Made by a program: the position numbers and the translations under genes. The notes below the pieces were generated by a model that was not told where the DNA came from, ran no database searches, and saw only the letters and a list, made by a program, of their open reading frames with translations. This document shows, in pieces, positions 48,445-58,960 of a stretch of DNA of 64,000 nt. Source of the stretch: Lepas anatifera (taxonomy: Eukaryota; Arthropoda; Thecostraca; Lepadidae); NCBI GenBank assembly GCA_034440635.1, contig JAOTON010002221.1, positions 62,001 through 126,000 on the forward strand. The letters are read 5' to 3'. Positions within the stretch are counted from its first letter, which is position 1. Every line of letters starts with the position of its first letter.

Positions 48445-48674
48445 ATGATTACTTGGGCCTGCTTATAAGGTCCGATGACGACGTCACACACTGGGTCGTA
48501 GCTCATCTTAGTGTCCACAGACATTTCGTCGAAGAGGATGGCGCAATTCCGTTGGAGCGGCGGCATGTCCCGGGCTGCACCTCCAAGAACCGCAGTAGCC
48601 CGTCGAAGGTACCAGGAATCACATGGAAGCCTGCCACCCACCGTCTGAGGCATCGAGAGGAGGGCAGGGGCCAC
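48445..48674 (-). CDS. Exon of a P-element/THAP9-like transposase
   Basis: A 230-bp open stretch between acceptor TGCTGCAG and donor ATG|GTAAGT. It encodes LPCDSWYLRR, RDMPPLQRNCAILFDEMSVD and YDP..DVVIG. The segment C-A-L-x-F-D-E-M followed by Y-D and D-x-x-I-G is the characteristic start of the RNase H-like catalytic core in P-element and THAP9 transposases, with the Asp of FDEM as the first acidic residue. The rest of the core and its GTP-binding insertion were not found. It may be an old P element or a domesticated gene; the THAP relic upstream argues for a decayed element. Confidence 0.55.
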
Positions 48675-49505
48675 CTGCAGCATTGTAGCAAGTGTTAGCT
48701 TCTCGGGGAGTAGTGGATATGGGTTCCGAAAATGTAATGGCTGTTGATCGGAGGCCATAGTTCTTCAGTGAATTTTTTAGGGGTTTCAATGCGCTTATGG
48801 TCGTCTCAAAAATGTATTGTGACGATTGAACAAAACATATGATACAATCTGCAAATGGATCTTCCAATATGACTTCAACTTAATGTTTCCTTTACAGGTC
48901 CCATAAAAACCCATATATACCAGTATATTATTAAATAATAAACTTATATCAAAGCGATTCAAGAAGGCTGTAAAAGGCTATAGAGCCAGCCAAAATTTGT
49001 GTTTGCTGTTTGTTTCATAATGTTTGTTTGTTAGTCGAGTGGACCAAAGTTGTAATTTTCTGAGTACAAATATGGTTGCAACATTGACCACCCCCACTGT
49101 AACAAAATATTGGGCATGGAACAGGATTAATTTTTTATGTTTTACTAAAAGCTGCATCCTCCATGCTCACATGGTTGATTTGGTTATACCTCTTACCTGA
49201 AATGCCCCATACATTATCCTAGCAAAATTAGTTTTTTTCATAAAATAAAGCAATTTATATGTATAGCACCTACTACTTCCTGTAGTCACTAAAACTATGG
49301 CTCTCCTTATCAGTATGCAGTACACATACTGGACCATCTCTCCCACCATAATTTTTGGCAGAGCACCCCATCAAAACCTTTCCAGAAAATTTAACATTTT
49401 TCGGTGGCAGACCAAAGTTGCTCCCATGGACCAAAGTTGCTCAAATTTAAGGTTCCAAAAATAATTTGGATTTCACTAAGATAATCTCTCCAATGTATAA
49501 CTTAC
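48675..49505. other. Spacer between the two P-like exons
   Basis: AT-rich DNA, intron-like if the exons at 48445 and 49506 belong to one gene. No further catalytic-core motif was recognised. Confidence 0.35.
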
Positions 49506-49579
49506 CTAATGTTCTTCAGCCACTTCCTTTTTGCTTGGCATCTCTCGGAAAAGAGAAAAACTTGAAGCAGTTTCTACAA
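49506..49579 (-). pseudogene. Frameshifted THAP-domain exon remnant
   Basis: Between acceptor CTCATCACAG and donor TTAG|GTAAGT the minus strand reads CRNCFKFFSFPRDAKQ and, one frame over, AKRKWLKNIR. THAP domains show C-x-C, then F-x-F-P, then KKWLxNI in this order and spacing, so a one-base change in the AAAAA run (about 49527-49531) has broken the frame. It lies on the same strand, 5' of the P-like transposase exon, as the THAP domain does in P elements. Confidence 0.45.
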
Positions 49580-49668
49580 CTGTGATGAGAACATTTGGGA
49601 AAAAGAAAAAGGCATTATTCTTATTCTGCAAAATAATAATTATGGGTTAAAGAAGGCCAGGGGACCGG

Positions 49669-50163
49669 GGCCCTGATCGGCAACTAAGATTCTTAGCTAA
49701 GACAGAGCATGCGCAGTCGTCTCACGCCACCCAGCTAGCCACCTAGCGGTAAGACTGGCGTTAGCTCGTACATGACGTCACAAAGTATGACGTCAGCACT
49801 AAGACTGTCTTACTTGTCAGCTAAGACAGAAAATAGTGACTGCACGCAGACTGAAATATCGGCATATCTGGGCACATGGGATGATTAGAGCAAGTTGCGT
49901 TTTGCAGTGCGGCAATCTGGTACGAGTGGTTCACAGTCGTGGATAACGATGTATGTACCTTTTACTCACCGTTTAAAGGTAGAAAACGCGTTAACACTAC
50001 AAGGGCGTCCCAGCTGCCCTCTAGTGCTAAGAATATGAACTAACAAATCGACTTGCCTGCCACCTGGTGCTAAGACTGGCGCTACACCGATAACGTCACT
50101 GTTCATGACGTCGATTATGACGCATCTAACCCTAAGAATATTCTTAGATGCCGATCAGGGCCC
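49669..50163. mobile_element. Inverted-repeat MITE with GGCCCTGATCGGCA ends
   Basis: GGCCCTGATCGGCA at the left is mirrored by TGCCGATCAGGGCC at the right; inside both ends lie CTAAGA/TCTTAG motifs, so the subterminal regions are also palindromic. About 495 bp, no coding capacity. The exact boundary is uncertain because the ends run into CCGG/CGGG. Confidence 0.75.
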
Positions 50164-50405
50164 GGGTTAGAAGGTTGAAAGAGCATCTCAGCCTCCCACC
50201 ACACCAGTCTACAAAGCATAGCAACAACCCAGACCAAGCACAGCAGCTACACAGAGTAACTACAATCCCTGGCACTGGTTGAAATTTTTGGGTACCTGAA
50301 TGATTTATGTGCTGCCTTTTTAGTATTAATATATGTGAATAGTTTCAATTCACATCAAATGTCCCCACCCCCTGCGAATGTACAAGACATCAACATTATT
50401 TTACC

Positions 50406-50767
50406 CCAGTCTGCAAAGTATGGCAGCAGGCCAGACGAGTCACACCAGCCATCTAAAATTCTCGCACTGCTAGCCACCAAAAATTCACACCAATCTGCCA
50501 TATACCAGGGAGAAAAACATACTCATTCCTACCCACACGATGCAATGCTACCTCTCTTATTAGTTAGTTAGTTGAGGACTTTTTATAAGGCCCCCTCCTA
50601 TGTCTTTATACCCATTTAGCCATTATTTGTTTTGTTTCCATTGTCACCCCCTCGAAACAGTCTCACAAATTCGCACCAGGTTGATAAAATTCGCACCACT
50701 CACTCCTGTCTCCAAGGGCACTCGCACCAACGAGATGTCGTCGAAGATGCCATACTTTGCACGTTGG
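50406..50767. mobile_element. hAT-like MITE, 362 bp (copy 2)
   Basis: Ends CCAGTCTGCAAAGTATGGCA and GCCATACTTTGCACGTTGG. Flanks ATTTTACC and ATTTTCCC match at 7 of 8 positions, a target duplication. Same family as 36877-37241. Confidence 0.85.
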
Positions 50768-50956
50768 ATTTTCCCCACTGTTCACGACTTTGATAGCCCA
50801 TCAGAATAATAAAACAGTAAAAAACGAATATCTTATCCAGAATATCGAAACATAATGACGAAACAAAGACAAGAAAGAGATAATAACATAATAGTTTCTT
50901 GCATTTGGCCCGTGTTGGCTGCTGGACAAGCACCACATTATACAACACGACCACCG

Positions 50957-51056
50957 CGGTATTTATGACGAATAGGTCATATGAGAGGAAGCGGTGTTTA
51001 GGACGGATGCGTCATAAACACCGCCGTTTTTATGACGAATAGGTCATAAATACTGC
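50957..51056. repeat. Nested palindromes around TATGACGAATAGGTCATA
   Basis: TATGACGAATAGGTCATA occurs at 50964-50981 and again at 51031-51048. The outer arms GCGGTATTTATGAC and GTCATAAATACTGC pair with one mismatch. A further inner palindrome, GCGGTGTTTAGGAC / GTCATAAACACCGC, lies at about 50991-51024. No coding sequence. Confidence 0.75.
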
Positions 51057-51861
51057 AAGGGTTTCTAGCGTTGCTGGAGCGGAAATGCGTTTCAGAAAAG
51101 AGGTGGACTGAATTAAAGGAAACTTTCAGCAAGTCCACGGCTTCGAATACGCCATTTTGGAAGCGCATAGGTGAGCGCGAGGGGTTGCTTGATTGCTTCG
51201 GCCTGTCTTTCACAATTTACTAGGGATCATTACGGATTTCAATACAGGCTGTAAGCGATTATTTAAAGCATAGTCTGAGTATGTAACATTGTATTTTCTA
51301 CTTAACCCTGGCTGGTAGATTTAGAGGTCAGAATGGAAGGTACCTATACCTGTTATGCTCTGTCAAGGGAATTGCATGCCAGATGGAAGGCCACATGATT
51401 ACCTTGGAATACCCTAGGTGTACAGGTATTTTTAGGTATTCCCGGTGCCTCTCATTTGAGCCGTCATTGAGCTCATGATGAGCCATCACCAGACTAAGTC
51501 AGGATTTTGTACAATATCTCTGCCCAGTGTACGTCAATGTTCTTGAAGTAGGTGGGGAACAACGAGTTGAGGACCCAGTCCCTACTTTATTGGGTTGTGA
51601 ACTTTATAAGGCTTGGTACAGTATGTTTATTATATACATTGTGATCAACAGCTTAAGGGAATGAAGCTGGTTCCCACTTTTCCGAAGGTGGGAAGTTTTG
51701 ACATCCTGTTGGGGCAGCCTCGAGAGAGGCTGACCCACCAGTTTGGGGCTGCTTTTGCCCCTTTTTGGGGCAGGTAAGAAAATTTTGTGGCAGAAAATGA
51801 CCCTGAAGTGGACATAGGCATGTGATTTTTGTTTTCCAGATACTCTCCTGTTGTGTAAAAT

Positions 51862-52208
51862 CCAGCCTGCAAAGTATGGCAACAGGCCGGACGCGTCACA
51901 CCAGCCATCTAAAATTCTCTCACCACCAGCCTCCAAGAAGTTGCAGAAATATTTCATATACATGGGAGAAAACCCACCCATTCCTACCCATCCAATGCAA
52001 TGCTACCTCTTATTACTAAGGGACTTTTTCTCAAGCCACCTCGTCTGTCTTAATAACCATTTAGTATTTGTTTGGTTTAATTGTCTCCTTCCTCTCACCA
52101 GTCTTACAAATTCGCACCAGGTTGATACAATTTGCACCACTTGCTTCTATCTCTAAGGGCACTCACACTGACGAGATCTCGTCAGAAATGTCATACTTTG
52201 CAAACTGG
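51862..52208. mobile_element. hAT-like MITE, 347 bp (copy 3)
   Basis: Ends CCAGCCTGCAAAGTATGGCA and CATACTTTGCAAACTGG. Flanks TGTAAAAT and TGTGAAAT match at 7 of 8 positions. Same family as the copies at 36877 and 50406; only 20 bases from the next MITE. Confidence 0.85.
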
Positions 52209-52228
52209 TGTGAAATGAACATTCTTAA

Positions 52229-52671
52229 AGGGAATTTGGCATCTTGGTCGAATCGTGGAATTTAGTGCAATTAGGGCGTACTTTTAGCCAAAAATAATGA
52301 AACCACTCATGATTTCTGTGAAAAATGTTCAATAAGCTCAATATTTTGTTTTTAAAAATACTCCTCTATGAAAATAAATATCTGCCTGTGGATGACATGA
52401 TCTGGCAGCCACTACCATACTTGAAACGCTTTAAGGGCTTCGATTCGCTGATGCTCATTGTGACGTCAGCATATGTCATCACCCCGGAAGCTCACAACAA
52501 TGGCCACCTGGTGGGGGGCTGATGAGGGGGCTGGTGTCAGGTAGGTTTTAGCTTTTTCTACTGAAATATTGAGTTCCAAGACAAATGATAAATGGAATAC
52601 CGGGTTTTCTCACTTGCTTTAAAACTTGGCTATCTCATTTAAAATCATGTTTTGAAGGTGCCACATTCCTT
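52229..52671. mobile_element. TTAA-flanked MITE with AGGG ends, 443 bp (copy 2)
   Basis: Left TTAA|AGGGAATTTGGCATCTT, right AAGGTGCCACATTCCTT before TTAA at 52672-52675. It is the uninterrupted counterpart of 36682-37491 and shares internal blocks such as TATCTGCCTGTGGATGA and TGACGTCAGCATATG. Confidence 0.88.
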
Positions 52672-52718
52672 TTAAGCACCAGTGGAGGGAAAGTGCCCCA
52701 TCCACAGAATTTCTGTTC

Positions 52719-53144
52719 ACTGACTGACTGACTGACTGACTGACTGACTGACTGACTGACTGACTGACTGACTGACTGACTGACTGACTGACTGACTGAC
52801 TGACTGACTGACTGACTGACTGACTGACTGACTGACTGACTGACTGACTGACTGACTGACTGACTGACTGACTGACTGACTGACCGACTGACTGACTGAC
52901 TGACTGACTGACTGACTGACTGACTGACTGACTGACTGACTGACTGACTGACTGACTGACCGACTGACTGACTGACTGACTGACTGACTGACTGACTGAC
53001 TGACTGACTGACTGACTGACTGACTGACTGACTGACCGACTGACTGACTGACTGACTGACTGCTGACTGACTGACTGACTGACTGACTGACTGACTGACT
53101 GACTGACTGACTGACTGACTGACTGCTGACTGACTGACTGACTG
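52719..53144. repeat. (TGAC)n microsatellite, about 420 bp
   Basis: Over 100 units of TGAC, with rare TGACCGAC and TGCTGAC interruptions near 52885, 52960, 53035, 53062 and 53125. Confidence 0.98.
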
Positions 53145-53499
53145 TGTCTGTCTCTGTCTGCTCTGCTGTCTCTTTCTGTCTGTGTCTCTGTCTGTCTGCC
53201 CTCCGCTGCCTCCTACCTGACCTGACCTGGCCTTACTGACTGGCTGACTGTTCTGTCTGTCTGCTTTTTCTGTATATCTGTCTGACTGTTTGCCTGGATG
53301 TCTGTGTACTTTTCTGTTGTTCTGATTGTCTTTTTCTTTTTTTTGTTTTCTCTCTTTCCTCTCTTTTTGTTTTTTTTCTGTATGTCTGTTGCTGTCCTGT
53401 ATGTTTTCTGTCTGTATGTCTGTCTGTCTGTCTGTTCTGTCTGTCTGTCTGTGTCTGTCTGTCTGTTTTCTGTCTGTCTGTCTGTCTGTCTGTGATTTT

Positions 53500-53574
<75 letters not shown>

Positions 53575-54827
53575 GCCTGACTTGTCTGTTCTTGCTGCTG
53601 CCTGACTGTCTGTCTGCCTGACTGACTTTGTCTGTCTGCCTGCTCTGCCTGACCTGTCTGTTCATTCTGACTGCTGACTGTTCTGTCTGTCTTATCTGTA
53701 TATCTGCCTGACTGTTTGCCATGTCTGTTACTTTCTGTTGTCTGATTGTACTGAATGTTTTTCTGGTATATCTGTATGTTGTATTCTGTCTGTTCTGTCT
53801 GCCTGTTTATGTGATTGTTCTCTGTCTGCCTTTATTCTGTCTGTCTGTCTGTCTGGATGTCTGTCTGTATGCCTGCTGTCTCATATGTCTGTCTGCTGAC
53901 TGTCTGTATGTCTGTCTGTGTCTGTATGTTTGCTGTCTCTGTCTGTCTGCCTGTCTGCCTGCCTGTCCTGTCTGTCTGCCTGACTGTCTGTCTGTGTCTA
54001 TCTGCCTGACTTGTCTACTGTCTGTCTGCCTGACTGCCTGACTGCTGTATGTCTGCCTGACCTGTCTGTTCACCTGACATATGCTGCTGTCTGCCTGTCT
54101 GCTGACTGTCTGTCTGCCTGTCTGTTGTGTCTGTCTGTATCTGTCTGCCTGTGTCTTGTAATTTCTGTCTCACTGTCTCCTGCTGTGCCTGTCTTCTGAT
54201 TGCGTCTGACTGTTGCTCTTGCCTCTGTCTTATGTCTGCTGACTGTTCCGCTTATGCTGACCTGACCTGCTTCCTGTCTGTCTCTTGTCTGGCTGTCTGC
54301 CTGTCTGCTGTCTGTCTGCATTTTTCTGTATATCTGTCTGACTGTTTGCCTGGATGTCTCTGTGTACTTTTCTGTATGTCTCTGACTGTCCCTGCATGTT
54401 TTTTATCTGGCTATATCTGTATGTATGTATGTCTGTCTGTTCTGTCTGTCTGTATGTATGTAGACTTGGCTTCCTCTGTTCTGCCTCTGTATTCTCTGTA
54501 TGTCTGTCTGCCTGGATGTCTGTATTTTTCTGTATGTATGTCTCACTGTCTCTGTATGTCTGTCTGGTTGTCTGAATGTTTGGTATCTCTGTTTGTCTGC
54601 CTGTCTCCCTGTATGTCTGTCTGCCTGCCTGCCTGACTGTATCTGTCTGTCTGTCTGTCTGTCTTCCTGATTGTCCGTCTGTCTGTCTGCCTACCTGCCT
54701 GACAGTATGTCTGCCTGACTGTCTGTTCACCTGACAGTATGTATGTCTGCCTGTCTGACTGACTGTCTGCATGTCTGTCTGATTGTGTGACTGACTGTCT
54801 GCCTGTCTGAAAGACTGTCAGACAGCC
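53145..54827. repeat. Degenerate (TCTG)n/(CTGT)n field, left part
   Basis: About 1.7 kb of CTGT-based low-complexity DNA with TGACTGCC and TGTATG variants; the purest run is at about 53503-53575. Minus-strand ORFs of repeated Asp-Arg-Gln-Thr and plus-strand Cys/Leu/Ser/Val ORFs come from the repeat and are not genes. Confidence 0.95.
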
Positions 54828-55190
54828 GCCCCGGTAGCTCAGTTAGTAGAGCGTTGGGCGCCGGCCCGCTGCTCAGAAGCATGCAGTGGCAGTGCATGTG
54901 CAGGCTTGGGATGGGTTCACCTGAGACGCTCCGGCGCTCAATAGTTTACCCGACGTACAGGTCGGCTGGCAACTGACTGGTGAGAGGGTGACCTGAGCGG
55001 GGCGGCCGTCCCTGTGCTTTGTGGGACGTTAAACTTTGGCTTCTAAATCAACCCTTCATTGTGGGAGTTGCTAGTTCGGGTGGTGGGGTCGGGGTCTCCG
55101 TGACAAGTCCCTTGATGACTTTAGTGAGACTCCGACTCCAACAGTCGAACTGAGAAACAACTTGGTCAAAATTTATAAAAATAAAAAAGG
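54828..55190 (+). mobile_element. tRNA-headed SINE, about 363 bp (copy 2)
   Basis: Starts GCCCCGGTAGCTCAGTTAGT and ends in an A-rich TTTATAAAAATAAAAAAGG. Matches copy 1 (22737-23081) throughout, including GTGGGAGTTGCT and CTTTAGTGAGACTC. It splits the TCTG repeat, so it inserted after or during that repeat's growth. Its head keeps a better A box than copy 1. Confidence 0.9.
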
Positions 55191-56420
55191 CTGTCTGTCT
55201 GCCTGACTCTGTCTGTTCATCTGACAGTATGTATGTCTGCCTGACTACCTGTCTGCCTGACTGTCTGTCTGCCTGACTATCTGTCTGTCTGTCTGATTGT
55301 GTGACTGACTGTCTGACGTGTGACTGACTGTCTGTCTGTCTGTATGTCTCCTGCCTGCCTGACTGTATGTCTGCCTGCCTGCCTGACTGTCTCTGTCTGT
55401 CCGTCTGTCTTCCTGACTGTCTGTCTGTCTGTTTTTCTGTCTGTCTTCATTCTGTCTGTTTCCTTACTGTCTGTCTGCCTACCTGCCTGACTGTCTGTTC
55501 ACCTGACAGCATGTATGTCTGCCTGACAGTCTGCCTGTCTGACTAACTGTCTGTCTGTCTGATTGTGTGACTGACTGTCTACCTGCCTGCTTGTCTGAAA
55601 GTCTGTCTGTCTGTTCACCTGACAGTATGTATCTCTGCTTGACTGTATGTCTGCCTGACTGTCTGTCTGTCTGATTGTGTGACTGACTGTCTGTCTCCCT
55701 GCCTGCCTGTCTCCCTGTCTGTCTGCCTGCCTGCCTGTTTCCCTGTCTACCTGTCTGCCTGACTGTCTGTATGTCTGCCTGACTCTGTCCGTCCATCTGT
55801 CTGCCCGACTGTCTGTCTGCTTGAATGTCTGTCTGTCAGACTCTGTCTGTCTGGCTGTCTGCCTGCCTGTCTGCTTGTCTGCCTGCATTTTTCTGTATAT
55901 CAGTCTGACTGTCTGCCTGGATGTCTCTGTACTTGTCTGTATGTCTCTGACTGTCCCTGTATGTCTGTCTGGCTGTCTCTGTATGTATGTCTCTCTGGCT
56001 GTTCTGTCTGTCGGTATGTACTTAGACCTGGCTTCCTCTGTCTGTCTGCCTACCTGTCTGTCTGCCTCTGTATTCTCTGTATGTCTGTCTGCCTGGATGT
56101 CTCTGTATTTTTCTGTATGTATGTCTGACTGTCTCTGTATGTCTGTCTGACTGTCCCTGTATTTTGTCTGTTCTGTCTGTCTGTATGTATTTAGATCTGG
56201 CTTCCTCTGAATATCTGGCAATGTCTGTCTGGTTGTGTCTTTGTTTATTTCTGTCTATGTCGATCTGTCTCCGTTTATATGTTTCTGTCTATCTTGTTCT
56301 CTCACTGTTTGTCTGTGTTTCTGTTTATCCCTGTCTATCTCTGGCTTTCTGGAAGTTTTTCTTTCTCTGTCTGTATGTCTCTGTCTGTCTGGCTGACTGG
56401 CTGGCTGGCCCACATATAGG
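55191..56420. repeat. Degenerate (TCTG)n/(CTGT)n field, right part
   Basis: Continuation of the tetranucleotide field beyond the SINE, grading into TGTATGTCTG and finally unique sequence. Confidence 0.93.
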
Positions 56421-56895
56421 CTTAGCAGTCTACATGTCCTAAAATTCCAAGGTCTGTCTCTGTTTGTATGTTTGTGTGTTTCTGTCTGTCTTTCTGTTTT
56501 TCTGTCGCTTCAAAATCCTGCAGGCTTAATACTATCCTCTTGAGACCCGAGCCCAAAATATTTGATGGAAGTGCAAACCCTTTTTGATTTTTGGGGGTTT
56601 TGGATGCAAGGAACTCAATAATGAACAAAAATTTTAATTCAAAAATTTATAAATATAATTTATTGGATGTATAGAAGTCTATACACCAGGACTCAATGAC
56701 TATAAATAGTGCACTAATGATAAACTTTTTTCTCGGGATGCGCTGCGTGAAACATGATGCATTTGTCACTATCTCATAATGAACGTTGTATTTGCTTTCC
56801 CTTTTAACTAAGATTTTAATCATTATTATGACGTAGGCATAACAAAATTTGGTACCTTCGCCGGTTGAGTCTACTAATACGGATCGTCACCTTAA
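56421..56895. other. AT-rich spacer before MITE copy B
   Basis: No gene or element recognised. The TTAA target (56892-56895) of the next MITE closes it. Confidence 0.45.
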
Positions 56896-57751
56896 CACGC
56901 GCATTGACGGGGGGCGGGTACCCGCCCCCCTCGGGTTTTTCGGAGATAGCAGAAAAACGGGGAGCAGAAAAACGGCGGCGCGTAGCGCCGCCGTACTTGG
57001 CATACCTTTTCCCTCATCATTTTTACAACTTCTGTGAAAATTTTAAGGTTAGGTCATCCAAGGTCAGGTCACCAGTACAGGTGAAGTGACCCGACCTCAA
57101 AAAAATGTTTAAGATAGCATAAGTCGGAGCAGGGTGAACTTATCCGATTGAAACTCATATTCACATAATGGCCCTACCTAGTTCTCTAAAATATGTTCCG
57201 GTATTTTTGATATCGATGACCTAAGGTCAGGTACGAGGCATGACCTCTCCATTGGAAATACATGGGAAAAATAGTTTTTACAGAATAACTCAGTAACGGA
57301 TGGTGATAGAGCATTTATTTTAGCTGCATTAGACTCGCCTGGGCTTTGCGGTTCTAATGATATGCATTTTATATAATTTGACCCTGACCTGACCTCAGGT
57401 CAGGTCAAATCCTTGATTTGACCTAGCAAGGTCAAATTATATATCATTCGATTCGGCTTGCTGAGAGGATTCATATAGTTCAAGTCGTTTTGCTCTATCT
57501 TTACTTGTTCAGATGTAATGGCCGAAAAACTGAATTTACATGTTATCCCTATGACGGCTGTTTTTGACCTCTCGTGACCTTAAATGTGACCTGACAAAAA
57601 ATGGTTCAAATGTTTTCGATGGAGAAGTGGATGGGCAACCCAACGCCGTTTACCGTTTTTCGCTACCTACCGTGGTTCTCGAAATCTTAGGGGGCGGGTG
57701 CCCGCCCCCCCGTCAATGCGAAGGTGGCTCAGACCCCCGTCAATGCGCGTG
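56896..57751. mobile_element. 856-bp MITE flanked by TTAA, AGGTCA-rich (copy B)
   Basis: The termini CACGCGCATTGACGGGG (left) and CCCCCGTCAATGCGCGTG (right) are bordered by TTAA. Opposite in direction to copy A and similar along its length, including the hairpin (56972-56994), AGGTCAGGTCACC, and a TGACCTGACCTCAGGTCAGG palindrome near 57384. No transposase. Confidence 0.88.
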
Positions 57752-58042
57752 TTAAGCCACTGTTAGTAAAGTCCTAATTCCTAAATTAAATACCACCGAG
57801 CATTAAAGCACGTTCTCGTTAGGGATCAGTCAAGGACTATCGTTAGACCCAAGCATGTATGTACCATATCCAGGTTCCCAATAGAGATACATCGTGTGCG
57901 CTCCATGACCTTTATGCCTCGTGGATCTTGGTAAAAAAGATCGTTTCAGTAATGAATTAGAGAAGCACTCCAAACGTCTTGGACTTGACGAGAGCCAGCT
58001 TGTTATAGGACGGTCATCGGCATCTTCGGTACGATTCCTTAC

Positions 58043-58205
58043 CAGGGATAATTTCGTGCATGTACTGTGTGCTAGCACTTTTGATATCCTTCGACGACAT
58101 TGCAACCTTTGGTCGCTTTGTGGGAAGCTCGTCAGCTGGTGCCTCTGAAACATTTTCAGTGTATTCTCGCCTGGCCTCACAGTTCATATTATTACCTTCA
58201 GCCAC
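58043..58205 (-). CDS. Candidate exon, unknown protein
   Basis: The minus strand is open through CEARREYTENVSEAPADEL and TKRPKVAMSSKDIKSAS to a donor CCTG|GTAAGG (intron from 58042). The charged, Ser-rich peptide with a basic TKRPKV patch looks like real coding sequence, but no family is recognised and the acceptor is uncertain. Confidence 0.25.
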
Positions 58206-58305
58206 GAGCTGATCGGTGAGCTGGATTTTAATTCCAGGTACCTGATCTCCTCGAAGTCCTCGTGAGACTTGTACTCCAGCCAGGAGTTACCGTGTTTAAG
58301 ATATT
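58206..58305 (-). CDS. Candidate exon, unknown protein
   Basis: The minus strand reads LKHGNSWLEYKSHEDFEEI then RYLELKSSSPISSWLK before a GTAATA that could be a donor. It lies directly 5' of the preceding candidate in a different frame. No acceptor of good quality and no family match. Confidence 0.2.
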
Positions 58306-58423
58306 AAACCTGCTACTCCCAAGCAGGAACAGATGTTGTAGCCACAGAGGGCCGAGACCAAAGGAATCCCGCAAGCAAGGCAGGGGGCTGACTGTATCCA
58401 CAATATGTCTGAGATTATCGTAA

Positions 58424-58960
58424 GGGGCCCGGTCCCCGACACCAAGATCGCAAGTGAGCCACATGGGCCCCCGGAAGCATTTCAGGAGGCCCGGATGGCC
58501 ACAGGAGGCCTGGGTGAGCCGCAGGGGGCCCGACTTGGGTCACAGAGGGCCCGGGTGGGATACAGGGAAATTATCTGCAACTGCTGAGAACAGGGGCCCG
58601 ACTTCGTCATCAGTGGGCTTGGGATAATTCTGAGGGGCCCGGTCGCAGACTCAGCGGTTTCAAGTGGACTGCAAGTGGCCCGGAAGAATATCAGGGTGTC
58701 CAGATGGCCAAAGGAGGCCCGGGTGAACCGCAGGGGGTCCAGTTGCAGTCACAGGGGGCCCGGGTGGAATACCGGGGACCTAAAACTGCCGAGGACAGGG
58801 GGCCCGGCTTGGACAGCAGTGGGCCCTGAGACGATTTTTAGGGGCCCGGTCGCGGGGTTCGTGGGACCTCAGAGGTAGGGACCCCGAGAACAACTCTGGG
58901 GGCCACCGATATTAATTTCGGGGGCCCCCGGTTGCATAATGAGGGGCCCCCTAGACCTAC
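58424..58960. repeat. GGGCCC-rich higher-order repeat, about 208-bp unit
   Basis: GGGGCCCGGT recurs at 58424, 58634 and 58841 (spacings 210 and 207), and matching sub-blocks (GGAGGCCCGG, CGCAGGGGG, CACAGGGGGCCCGGGTGG) recur in order, so about two and a half long units exist. Each unit is built of shorter GGGCCC-centred pieces. Confidence 0.8.

Noticed and set aside
53213..56221. Long ORFs of repeated Asp-Arg-Gln-Thr (minus) or Cys/Leu/Ser/Val (plus)
   Set aside because: A tetranucleotide repeat without stops gives such frames on both strands. No start context, splice sites or domain.
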